Shown here: positions 30,694-38,048 of the stretch, one piece after another
Layout: the number at the start of each line of letters is the position of its first letter
Numbering within the stretch: the stretch's first letter is position 1
From: Bacteroidia bacterium
GTDB lineage: Bacteria; Bacteroidota; Bacteroidia; Bacteroidales; VadinHA17
NCBI GenBank assembly: GCA_026391595.1
Contig: JAPLDY010000169.1
Span: forward strand, 1-38,048
Direction: 5' to 3'
Length of the DNA stretch: 38,048 bases
Notes under the pieces: model-generated
Told to the model about the DNA's origin: nothing
What the model saw: the letters and a program-made list of their open reading frames with translations, nothing else
The model's database searches: none
Made by a program: the position numbers and the translations under genes

Positions 30694-32664
30694 TTAATAA
30701 TTTTTACTTATAAGGCTTATCATTGCGGCCGGAGGCAGATTAAGCCTGAAAACTCCATCGGAAATCTTAATTTCTCCTGTTTTTTCCATACCCCTTTCCG
30801 AATCGGTAACATATATTTCCATTACCCCTGCATCCGCCGGCAAGCCTTTGATTTCGGCAGGTCTTTCTGCTCCATTATTTACTATATGCACCGCATATTT
30901 GTTTCTGGCTATATTCCCGAATATTGCACAATTCACCTCTTCCTTATTGCAGGTACCAGGAAGGGCAAACGCACCTTCCGGTGTTGAGGCAAGCTGCTTC
31001 AGATTCCAGAATCGTCTGGTGGGTGTCAGTGGTCCCTGGGTTCTGAAGATGCCTTCTCCTTTAAGAACAGAGTAATCTGACGTCAACTGCCACTGAAGAA
31101 TAGAGATTGGCTGACATATTGAACATATGCGTATGTAAAGATTGATTTCATACAGCGCAAAAGTCTGCTCATAAAATATTTCCGGGTATTTCCAGGCAGC
31201 AGCATCGGTGCTTCCCTCTGCTACAATAAGAGGAAGGTTCAGCTGCTTTGCTGCGCCCGACCACTTTTTGAGTGTTTCGTCGTCGCACCCGCGCCATGAG
31301 TGAAATGATACCGCTTCGATGTACTTATGTGTTTCAGGATCATTCAGGGCAGGAATAATAAAATCGAAGGTAGTGGCGTCTGAGTTGTCTCCCAGCAGAA
31401 GTTTTGTTGCCAGTCCGCGGGAAGCCATATGAGCACCAAATCCTTTTATAAAATCGGCATGTTCTTTTCCTGTCTGACGCACGTTGATCCCCAGATCGGA
31501 TTCGTTGAACGAAAACGCCATCGGCTCAACACCATAATTCTGCTTAAGGTAAACAATGTAATCTCCAATTGATTTATAGATCTTTTCAATTTTATCCTGA
31601 TTCAGCGGAGTGCCTCTCTGGGATCGTCCCTGCTCCTGCTGATCATTTTTAACAGCCCAGGCCGGAGCTGTCCAGTCGCTGATTATTACAGGCATCCCGA
31701 TCTTTGCCAGCTTCTGGGCCATCAGCATTGATTCAGTTACATGCTGATTTAGTTTTCCCGCTTTTGCCGCCTCAACAGGATCAGTGTTTTCGTCGGCTTG
31801 CCACATTGCCCATGGCATTTCAACGCGGCCCCATGCAACTCGCATATTGTCAAGACAATACTGGATTACCAGCGGGTCGGCTTTCGGATTCTGCAGCCGG
31901 AAATTACCCCCGAATCCATCGAACCTGCGACCCGGGTTTTTTGTGTCAACTGTTATTTCTATCGGAGATCTGTCGATTTGGCCGGTTGCTTTTATTATTA
32001 TTGTTTTTTGAGCTTCCTGTCCGTTTTTAATATCCGGCCCCATGATCCGGATATAAAGCTGATAGCCGGAATTTTCTTTCCTGATAATGACTGGAGATGA
32101 AACATTAAAAGAGAGCGCCAGCTGTTGTTTTTCCGATTCAACGAGGATGCTTCTTGCCGTCAGACTTTTTATTTTCCCGGGAGTGGATACTTTTTCGGAA
32201 AGATTCTGCTTTCCTGAGGATCCATTCGTACGAAGAGTGGCATTTGAATAATATTTTGCCGGGATCTCGATGCAAAAATAGACTCCGCTGATTACGGTAT
32301 CCTTTTCTGCCGTGGCAGTTATAGAAACTATTGAGCTCCCGGTGCCGTTTTCTTTAACCGTCTGTAAAAATTTGAACCCGCTGAAACCGGTATTTACTGT
32401 TTGTGTCTCCCCTACCCTGGCGTAACGGGATTGCTGTTTTTCCCTTCCTGTGGCATTGATCTTGGTCCACTCTTTTCCGACTACTCTCAGGCTTGACTCA
32501 AATCCCATCAGCTGGCCCTCAACTCTTATCCCGGTAATGTTGCTCCATGCCATTACTTCGGTTTGAGAAAATAAAGAACGGGCCGGAAGAAGACTCAGGA
32601 TCAGAATATACAAAATTGTTTTGATCCGGATTATGGAACACTGAGAAACAGGTTTGTAATTCAT
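30694..32664 (-). CDS. GH30-like glycoside hydrolase, secreted, 656 aa
   Basis: A signal peptide (TILYILILSLLPARSLFSQ) is followed by an N-terminal beta domain (about 35-235) and a TIM barrel from about residue 240 (RRFDGFGGNF, the usual GH30 start). The acid/base is E388 in AFSFNESD and the nucleophile E483 in IVAEGSTD, spaced as in clan GH-A. A C-terminal beta-sandwich (about 560-656) flanks the barrel as in GH30. Family members cleave beta-xylan, beta-1,6-glucan, glucosylceramide or related beta-linked sugars; the subfamily cannot be set by eye. It lies 11 bases after the SecD-like gene, and both follow a TMTC-like gene, so all three form one operon. A GH43 pair lies divergent, 3.4 kb away. 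Confidence 0.85.
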   Translation of the reverse strand: MNYKPVSQCSIIRIKTILYILILSLLPARSLFSQTEVMAWSNITGIRVEGQLMGFESSLRVVGKEWTKINATGREKQQSRYARVGETQTVNTGFSGFKFLQTVKENGTGSSIVSITATAEKDTVISGVYFCIEIPAKYYSNATLRTNGSSGKQNLSEKVSTPGKIKSLTARSILVESEKQQLALSFNVSSPVIIRKENSGYQLYIRIMGPDIKNGQEAQKTIIIKATGQIDRSPIEITVDTKNPGRRFDGFGGNFRLQNPKADPLVIQYCLDNMRVAWGRVEMPWAMWQADENTDPVEAAKAGKLNQHVTESMLMAQKLAKIGMPVIISDWTAPAWAVKNDQQEQGRSQRGTPLNQDKIEKIYKSIGDYIVYLKQNYGVEPMAFSFNESDLGINVRQTGKEHADFIKGFGAHMASRGLATKLLLGDNSDATTFDFIIPALNDPETHKYIEAVSFHSWRGCDDETLKKWSGAAKQLNLPLIVAEGSTDAAAWKYPEIFYEQTFALYEINLYIRICSICQPISILQWQLTSDYSVLKGEGIFRTQGPLTPTRRFWNLKQLASTPEGAFALPGTCNKEEVNCAIFGNIARNKYAVHIVNNGAERPAEIKGLPADAGVMEIYVTDSERGMEKTGEIKISDGVFRLNLPPAAMISLISKNY

Positions 32665-32675
32665 AACCCGGATTC

Positions 32676-33848
32676 TTAATTAATGGATATTACTTTCACC
32701 GAATTTTCCGGTATTGCCACTGAATTAAGGAGGATTGCCTGGTCTTCTGCCTCTTCAGGTGTATATTTGCCCGGAATTGTCAATACGCCTCCGTTTATCT
32801 CCCGGGTTACGTCCAGATTATAATATACCAGATTGTCAATCATAACAGCCATCTCTCTGCCAATATTATCCCGGGTCACCCTTGAAAGGATCCTTTTGGC
32901 GTAATCTGTCATTTTAATCCTTAGCCCTGCTCCCGCTTTTGATTTATTTACACTGACTTTATTAATGTACATGTTGTTTATTGGAGCAGAATCGTCTCTT
33001 GTTGATATTTTAATTGCTGTCAGGTTTAAAGAATCCCGTTCAGGGTTCTTCGGATTAATTCCCCAGGCAGTCTTCAGGCTTCTTGGGAAATAAGCCTTAA
33101 CGTCCGGCCTGGAAAAATAATCATTGACTTTGGTTGTATCCTGCAGAGAAGCGACACCTAGACAGTTATTTGTTTTTCCGGTGCTATATGTTAAAAATGA
33201 TGGCTTGCGCATGCTTAAGAGTTGGTTATCGTTAATCGAATCGCTTTCTGTCAAAAGGTTATACTGAATCTCCTCGGTGAAAAATGTCTCCCATACACCA
33301 AAATTCCCTGCCGATTCCAGCAATTTGGTTATCCTTGTTTTATCTGCTTTTCTGTTCACTGTAAACAAATAACTGTTCCTTCCGGGCAATGCATTTACAT
33401 CAACATTTGGCATGTCGAAAATCCTGCCGGGGAATGAAGTTGTTTTACAGGCAGATGCAATCCTTCCATTTAATACTAGGATTGTAATATCAATTGCGTT
33501 TTTTATTTCTTCCCTGATTATCGCGATTGCTTCCTGATTGGTCGTGTTAAAGTTTATCTTGTCTTTTAGCTCAACTGTGCAGAAAACAATTGCCAACCTG
33601 TTATTGGAGTCTGTTTCCATAAATCTATTTGCAAAAAGGTCTATGAATTCATCTTTGCCCGGATCATATATCTTCTTAGCATAATTATATGCTGAAAGAA
33701 ATAACGAGTCGCGGGTATCATTGACCAGGGCATAAATGTATTCAGCTTCCGAAAGCTGCACTTTAATTTCTGTTTTAATCCTGCTTTGAGTACATGATAT
33801 TAGGAATAGCCAGGAGACAGCCAGTAGAACAAGTCCGTTCTTAACCAT
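32676..33848 (-). CDS. Lipoprotein resembling the SecD periplasmic domain, 390 aa
   Basis: Start chosen at ATG 33848, which gives a clean lipoprotein signal (MVKNGLVLLAVSWLFLISC); a 16-residue upstream extension looks spurious. The mature part follows the layout of the SecDF first periplasmic domain of Bacteroidota: LPGRNSYLFTVNRKADKTRI then GNFGVWETFFTEEI (P1 base), and later RVTRDNIGREMAVMIDNLVY then EINGGVLTIPGKYTPEEAED (P1 head). No transmembrane segments follow, so the six-helix RND part of SecD is absent. SecD helps drive export by pulling on emerging proteins; a lipid-anchored ectodomain alone cannot couple to the proton gradient. It may act as a chaperone or adaptor, which is inference. 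It is the middle gene of the TMTC-GH30 operon. Confidence 0.7.
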   Translation of the reverse strand: MVKNGLVLLAVSWLFLISCTQSRIKTEIKVQLSEAEYIYALVNDTRDSLFLSAYNYAKKIYDPGKDEFIDLFANRFMETDSNNRLAIVFCTVELKDKINFNTTNQEAIAIIREEIKNAIDITILVLNGRIASACKTTSFPGRIFDMPNVDVNALPGRNSYLFTVNRKADKTRITKLLESAGNFGVWETFFTEEIQYNLLTESDSINDNQLLSMRKPSFLTYSTGKTNNCLGVASLQDTTKVNDYFSRPDVKAYFPRSLKTAWGINPKNPERDSLNLTAIKISTRDDSAPINNMYINKVSVNKSKAGAGLRIKMTDYAKRILSRVTRDNIGREMAVMIDNLVYYNLDVTREINGGVLTIPGKYTPEEAEDQAILLNSVAIPENSVKVISIN

Positions 33849-33942
33849 AATATTACTATTAATGATATGTTTGTTTTCTATTGGAAATGTACACATTAAT
33901 TTAATCCGGTCCTGAGGTAAATAATATTAAATTATCCTCAAA

Positions 33943-35868
33943 TCAATGATTCCGGCTGTCAATAAGAACCTGAAGTTGTTTCTTTGCGGTTTGATCGTCA
34001 GGATTCAGCTGAATTGCCTTGCGATAATCGCTGATCGCACCTTCAATGTCGCCAAGCTTAAGCCTTGTATATGCCCTGTTGTAATAATACATGAAGTTGC
34101 GGCTGTCAATTGAAATCAGTCTGTCAAGATCACCTTTCGCTTCGTTGTATTTCCCTGTTTCAAGATAAAGGACTGCTCTGTTGCTAAGGATTTTTAATTC
34201 AAGTGACTGATCAAGTTCGAGGGCTCTTGAATAATCCCCTACTGCTTTTTCTTTTTCGTTAAGCTTATCGAAAATCATAGCCCGGTTATAATACGCGCCC
34301 CCCTTTTCAGGATTCATCGAGATCGCCTGGTTAATGAAAATGAGAGCTTTTTCAATTTCGCCACGTGAATCAAATATGAGTGCAGAACCTTCAAAAACGT
34401 CCGAACTTTTCGTCCCTTGTTTAACTGCCACAGTAAAATCTGAAAATGCTTTCTCCTCAAGTACTTCCTTTTCTCTCTTGCTTTTTGCCAATTCCGACAT
34501 TTTACTGTAATATTTGCCTCTCGCCCTTCTTGCAAGTTCAAGATCGGGGTGTTTATTTATGACATTTGTCCAAAGTGTTTCGGTATTTTTCCATGTTTTT
34601 ACCTGGTGTGCAGACATGAACATGAGCAGAATAACAAAACACCCGGAAATGGCAAGCATAATATTTTTCGTCCTCCTGCTGCTGCCGGTTATCAGCAGTG
34701 CCGGAATCAAAGAAAGACCGATATAGGGCAAATAGGAATATCTGTTCGCCATTATAGCATTCCCTACCGAAACAAACTGAAGCACCAGCGCAATTGTAAT
34801 GAAAAAGAAACCGATACCGAATGCATAAAGTTTTGTTTTTTTCAACGACCATATTGATACTGCAGCAATTAATATAGTTACTGCCAGTGCTCCCCAGAGG
34901 ATGACAGGAAAAGATCCTCCTGAAAATTCTTTAAGCTCAGGGTAAGGATAAAAAGCCATCAGGTTGATGGGCACAAAGAATTTAAAAATATACATTATGA
35001 ATCCATATCCGGCTACCTGGAATCTTTGTAATATGGAAAACGGCTGAATTGTGTTTACAACATCTGCCGCATTTTTGCTGAGATTGAGTATTCCCGGAAA
35101 ATTCTCATTATTCTGGATCCTGTATGCCATCAGGCCAAAGAAAACCGAAACAATGAAAAACGGGGCCAGTATCAGCAGATTTTTATATGAAACTGCATTT
35201 TTAACAGATTTCACAACAGGTTTACCTTCAGTATTGTCTATCCAGAAATTGAACAGGATCAGGACAACCGGAAAGACAACAGCTGTTGCCTTTGACAGGC
35301 AGGATAAGACAAACAAAACAAAGGAAAATACCAGCCATAAATATCCGCCCCTGGCTCTCTTCTTAAAAATCAGATATAATATTAATCCTCCTAAAAAGAA
35401 AAAACTATATAATACATCTTTCCGTTCTGATATCCATGACACGGATTCGACGTGCATGGGATGCACTCCAAACAGAATGGCGACAAGAAGTGAAGCAATA
35501 ATATTATGGTCGGTGATCAGAAATATAAGAATCAGAACAAGCAAAGAATTCAGGATATGCAAAATAATATTACCCTGTATAAACGGCCTGGGTGAAATTC
35601 CCTCAGGGCATGATTTGCATTCATTATTGTTCAGCCTTAAGCTAAATATGGTCACCGGATGATAGTTAAGCAGTACCGGAGAGGTAAAAATATTTTTCAC
35701 ATAATTGTCATCATGATTTCTGACAAGTTCATTATCAACAACATAGCCGTAATCATCCCAATCGACAAAACTATTCTTTAACGATCCGCGGAATGTGATA
35801 ATTACCAGGATCATCACCGTAAGAGCGGCAAACAGAAGCTGGTAAGTTTTATTGGTTTTCAGATCCAT
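33943..35868 (-). CDS. TMTC-like membrane glycosyltransferase-type protein with TPR domain, 641 aa
   Basis: The N-terminal 420 residues hold about ten membrane segments with the pattern of PMT/TMTC-type enzymes: DWDDYGYVVDNELVR in the first outer loop (acidic pair) and FGVHPMHVESVSWISERKDV, a motif shared with eukaryotic TMTC proteins and bacterial relatives. The C-terminal 220 residues are TPR repeats (GGAYYNRAMIFDKLNEKEKA, then FMYYYNRAYTRLKLGDIEGA). TMTC proteins transfer mannose from a lipid carrier to exported proteins; a similar role here is plausible but unproven. Start at ATG 35868 (MDLKTNKTY) fits better than ATG 35925. It heads the operon with the SecD-like lipoprotein (46 bases before the longer start of that gene) and GH30. 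TPR repeats suggest a partner. Confidence 0.82.
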   Translation of the reverse strand: MDLKTNKTYQLLFAALTVMILVIITFRGSLKNSFVDWDDYGYVVDNELVRNHDDNYVKNIFTSPVLLNYHPVTIFSLRLNNNECKSCPEGISPRPFIQGNIILHILNSLLVLILIFLITDHNIIASLLVAILFGVHPMHVESVSWISERKDVLYSFFFLGGLILYLIFKKRARGGYLWLVFSFVLFVLSCLSKATAVVFPVVLILFNFWIDNTEGKPVVKSVKNAVSYKNLLILAPFFIVSVFFGLMAYRIQNNENFPGILNLSKNAADVVNTIQPFSILQRFQVAGYGFIMYIFKFFVPINLMAFYPYPELKEFSGGSFPVILWGALAVTILIAAVSIWSLKKTKLYAFGIGFFFITIALVLQFVSVGNAIMANRYSYLPYIGLSLIPALLITGSSRRTKNIMLAISGCFVILLMFMSAHQVKTWKNTETLWTNVINKHPDLELARRARGKYYSKMSELAKSKREKEVLEEKAFSDFTVAVKQGTKSSDVFEGSALIFDSRGEIEKALIFINQAISMNPEKGGAYYNRAMIFDKLNEKEKAVGDYSRALELDQSLELKILSNRAVLYLETGKYNEAKGDLDRLISIDSRNFMYYYNRAYTRLKLGDIEGAISDYRKAIQLNPDDQTAKKQLQVLIDSRNH

Positions 35869-35969
35869 CAGGCAAATTTGTCGGTAACTATTATCTATAA
35901 TCCCTATAATTGCTATTTTCATCAAATTTATAATAATCTGCCAATTACAATAACAAAGGGAGACTGATG

Positions 35970-35999
35970 TTTAAATTTAACAATGAAATGTTATTTTTG
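35970..35999 (+). promoter_or_regulatory. Predicted promoter of the GH43 pair
   Basis: TATTTTTG at 35992-35999 matches TAnnTTTG exactly. The -33 is a weaker TTTA at 35970-35973, with an 18-base spacer. The predicted start lies about 20 bases before ATG 36028, in the gap between the divergent TMTC-like and GH43 genes. Confidence 0.4.
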
Positions 36000-36027
36000 A
36001 GGTAAACCAAGAAGTCCAACGCTATCC

Positions 36028-37047
36028 ATGAAAAGAAAAGTACTTATGCCGGTTATCCTGGTTTTATGTACGCTCGTTTCTGCGCAAAACCAGCAGCCTC
36101 AGCAGCAACAGGCAAATGTCAATAACCCTAATGCAAACCTCTGGCCGGCACATGATCCGGTAATGATAAAGCAGGATTCTGTCTATTATCTCTTTACAAC
36201 AGGCGGGGGAACCGCTTACAGTACAGATATGAAAAACTGGAAAAGAGGACCCCGCGTATTTGAAAAGACTCCTGAATGGATAACGGCAGACATGATTCCA
36301 GGATTCAGGGGCGGAGGATACTGGGCTCCCGATATTCAGCTTGTCAATGGAACTTATTATCTATACTATTCTTTTTCGGCTTTTGGCAAAAATACTTCAG
36401 TGATAGGCGTTGCCACAAACAAGACACTTTATCCTGCTGATGCCGATTATAAATGGATCGATCATGGACTGGTAGTTCAGTCTGTTCCCAACCGTGACTT
36501 CTGGAATGCCATCGATGCGAACCTTATCATGGATGGACAGCAGGGATGGCTTGCATTTGGCTCCTTTTGGGGAGGGATAAAACTTGTGAAGCTTGCTCCC
36601 GATTTGTTTTCCATTGCAAAACCTGAAGTGTGGTACACTATTGCCCGTCGGCCGAGAACTTTTGAACTTGACGATACCGACCCGGGAGATGGCCCTGTTG
36701 AAGCTCCTTTTATCTACAAGAGAGGACAATATTTTTACCTTTTTATATCTGTAGATTATTGCTGCAGAGGTTTGAAAAGCACATATAAAGTTCTTGTCGG
36801 TCGTTCTCAGAATATAGTGGGTCCTTATGTCGACAGGGAAGGGAAGTCTCTCAGCAACGGAGGTGGAGCTCTTATGGCGCAGGGAAACGATTATTGGGCG
36901 GCGGCTGGACATTCAGCACACTATAATTTCGATGGTATATCATATATGATCATGCATGGTTACGACAAACTAGACAATGGTCGTTCTAAATTGATAATCA
37001 GGGAAATGAAATGGGACAGCGACGGCTGGCCTTCAATAGAGCTATAA
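36028..37047 (+). CDS. GH43 glycoside hydrolase, probable arabinanase-type, 339 aa
   Basis: A signal peptide (MKRKVLMPVILVLCTLVSAQ) precedes a Gln-rich linker and a five-bladed GH43 propeller. The three acidic catalytic positions are visible: D43 in AHDPVMI (base), D163 in NAIDANLIMD (pKa modulator) and E225 in PVEAPFIYK (acid). Blocks YWAPDIQLVNGTYYLYYSFS and WLAFGSFWGGI are typical of endo-alpha-1,5-L-arabinanases (GH43 subfamilies 4-6). The enzyme should cut arabinan in the periplasm or outside. The stop at 37047 is one base before the next GH43 gene, so both are one operon, driven from the gap after the TMTC-like gene. Substrate prediction is by motif only. Confidence 0.87.
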   Translation: MKRKVLMPVILVLCTLVSAQNQQPQQQQANVNNPNANLWPAHDPVMIKQDSVYYLFTTGGGTAYSTDMKNWKRGPRVFEKTPEWITADMIPGFRGGGYWAPDIQLVNGTYYLYYSFSAFGKNTSVIGVATNKTLYPADADYKWIDHGLVVQSVPNRDFWNAIDANLIMDGQQGWLAFGSFWGGIKLVKLAPDLFSIAKPEVWYTIARRPRTFELDDTDPGDGPVEAPFIYKRGQYFYLFISVDYCCRGLKSTYKVLVGRSQNIVGPYVDREGKSLSNGGGALMAQGNDYWAAAGHSAHYNFDGISYMIMHGYDKLDNGRSKLIIREMKWDSDGWPSIEL

Positions 37048-37048
37048 G

Positions 37049-38041
37049 ATGAAAAAATCATTGCAACTTTTATTTATTGCTGTTCTCACAACAACAGGTG
37101 TCCTGGGACAGAACCAGAGACTGGCTCCACAGGTCGGTACATTTAAATTTTCAGAGATCCGGTGGCGCGACATGTGTGTCCTTCCGGATCCGGCATCTCA
37201 AACTTATTACATTGTAGGCCCGGGAGGAAGAGGTGTGCGTGCATATACCAGCAAGGATCTTGTGAACTGGACCGGCCCCCAGATGATTTACACTGCACCT
37301 CAGGATGTATGGGGTGAAATTCCTATTGTCAGCATCTGGGCTCCTGAGATGCATTATTATAAAGGGAAATATTATCTGTTCCTCACCTTCGACAGTCGTA
37401 ATCAGTTTGCAGAACAATGGCGCAACTGGCTTCCGCGAGTCACCCGCGGATCACAGGTGCTTGTATCTGATTCTCCCACGGGGCCATTCACTGCGTTTCA
37501 AAAACATTCAACTCTTCCAGCGGACATGATGACGCTTGACGGCACTCTCTGGGTTGAAGATGGAATTCCTTATCTGGTTTATTGTCACGAATGGGTGCAG
37601 ATATCTGATGGCGCTGTTGGATATGTACAGCTGAAAGATGATCTGTCTGAAATTGTTGGTGAGCCTAAAAATCTTTTCCATGGAAGCCAGGCTCCCTGGG
37701 GACAGATCAGCGGCACTTATGGATGTTATGTCACTGACGGGCCATATCTTTACATGGGGAAAACAGGGAGGCTTTATATGATCTGGACCAGTGGAGGCAA
37801 AAAAGGAAACGCCCTTGGTATTGCCATTTCAGATTCAGGAAAGCTTGCAGGACCGTGGCGTCAGCAGGAAGAAGCTGTTTATTCGGCAAACGGCGGACAC
37901 GGAATGTTGTTTAAAACATTCGAGGGAAAGCTGATGATGATCCTGCACTCACCTTATAATGGTGATACACGGCCTCATCTTTTTGAAATAGAGGATACCG
38001 GCGAGACATTGAGAATAATAAAGGAGTTTACCGGAAATTAA
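37049..38041 (+). CDS. GH43-like glycoside hydrolase, second of the pair, 330 aa
   Basis: A signal peptide (MKKSLQLLFIAVLTTTGVLG) precedes a GH43-type propeller: RDMCVLPDP with D41 (base), WAPEMHYYKGKYYLFLTF, MTLDGTLWVEDG with D164 (modulator), and YVTDGPYLYMGKTGRLYMIW. At the last site, where the general acid is expected in an EGP/EAP context, the visible residue is Asp (D230, TDGP), as in a branch of GH43 exo-enzymes. The true acid could also be elsewhere. The gene follows its partner by one base and is the last complete gene here; an ATG at 38045, three bases after the stop, may begin another. Together they suggest degradation of arabinose-containing pectin or arabinoxylan. Confidence 0.83.
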   Translation: MKKSLQLLFIAVLTTTGVLGQNQRLAPQVGTFKFSEIRWRDMCVLPDPASQTYYIVGPGGRGVRAYTSKDLVNWTGPQMIYTAPQDVWGEIPIVSIWAPEMHYYKGKYYLFLTFDSRNQFAEQWRNWLPRVTRGSQVLVSDSPTGPFTAFQKHSTLPADMMTLDGTLWVEDGIPYLVYCHEWVQISDGAVGYVQLKDDLSEIVGEPKNLFHGSQAPWGQISGTYGCYVTDGPYLYMGKTGRLYMIWTSGGKKGNALGIAISDSGKLAGPWRQQEEAVYSANGGHGMLFKTFEGKLMMILHSPYNGDTRPHLFEIEDTGETLRIIKEFTGN

Positions 38042-38048
38042 TTTATGA

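Overview
The window looks like chromosome from a member of the Bacteroidota, probably an environmental Bacteroidales-type bacterium. The evidence is a C-terminal type IX secretion (T9SS) sorting domain on a 1362-residue peptidase, FISUMP domains, many lipoproteins with short lipoboxes, GH43 and GH30 glycosidases, a DPP-IV-type peptidase, and several matches to the Bacteroidota promoter consensus (TTTG, about 20 bases, TAnnTTTG). No rRNA, complete tRNA, CRISPR array or intact transposase was found. All family names rest on reading motifs by eye; no database was searched.

Bases 1 to about 15400 are an AT-rich, gene-poor accessory region full of mobile-element debris. It holds the start of a KAS III gene running off the left edge, three degenerate copies of a 115-130 bp repeat, a broken GIY-YIG nuclease gene, REP-like palindromes, two 5'-truncated FISUMP genes, a PEGA lipoprotein and two remnants of radC. 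The radC remnants carry about 360 bp of shared upstream DNA and bracket a large secreted M28 peptidase. There is also an integrase remnant and two tRNA 3' halves (6304 and 14990) that both start exactly at the anticodon loop, which looks like fossil attachment sites. Further right come two small charged ORFs behind a probable structured RNA, a class II Fic protein with tandem 70-bp repeats at its promoter, and an intact GIY-YIG gene.

Bases 15500 to 24600 look like a lipid or isoprenoid-type redox region. A well-defined promoter drives a four-gene operon: lipoprotein, SnoaL/NTF2-like protein, short-chain dehydrogenase and a CrtI-like FAD oxidoreductase. It converges on an unknown C-terminally anchored protein. 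On the minus strand follow two decayed genes (a TolB/PD40-type lipoprotein and a squalene/phytoene synthase with an internal deletion), then an SRPBCC protein and an internally duplicated C_GCAxxG_C_C protein in one transcription unit. The CrtI-like enzyme next to a dead prenyl synthase suggests an isoprenoid pathway being lost or rewired.

Bases 24600 to 38048 are denser chromosomal genes: a flavodoxin-fold quinone reductase, an S9 peptidase plus metallophosphoesterase operon, pirin, a tail fragment of a class V aminotransferase and a CDF metal transporter. Next is a minus-strand operon of TMTC-like membrane protein, SecD-ectodomain-like lipoprotein and GH30 glycosidase. Divergent from it is a GH43 pair separated by one base, pointing to use of arabinose-containing plant polysaccharide.
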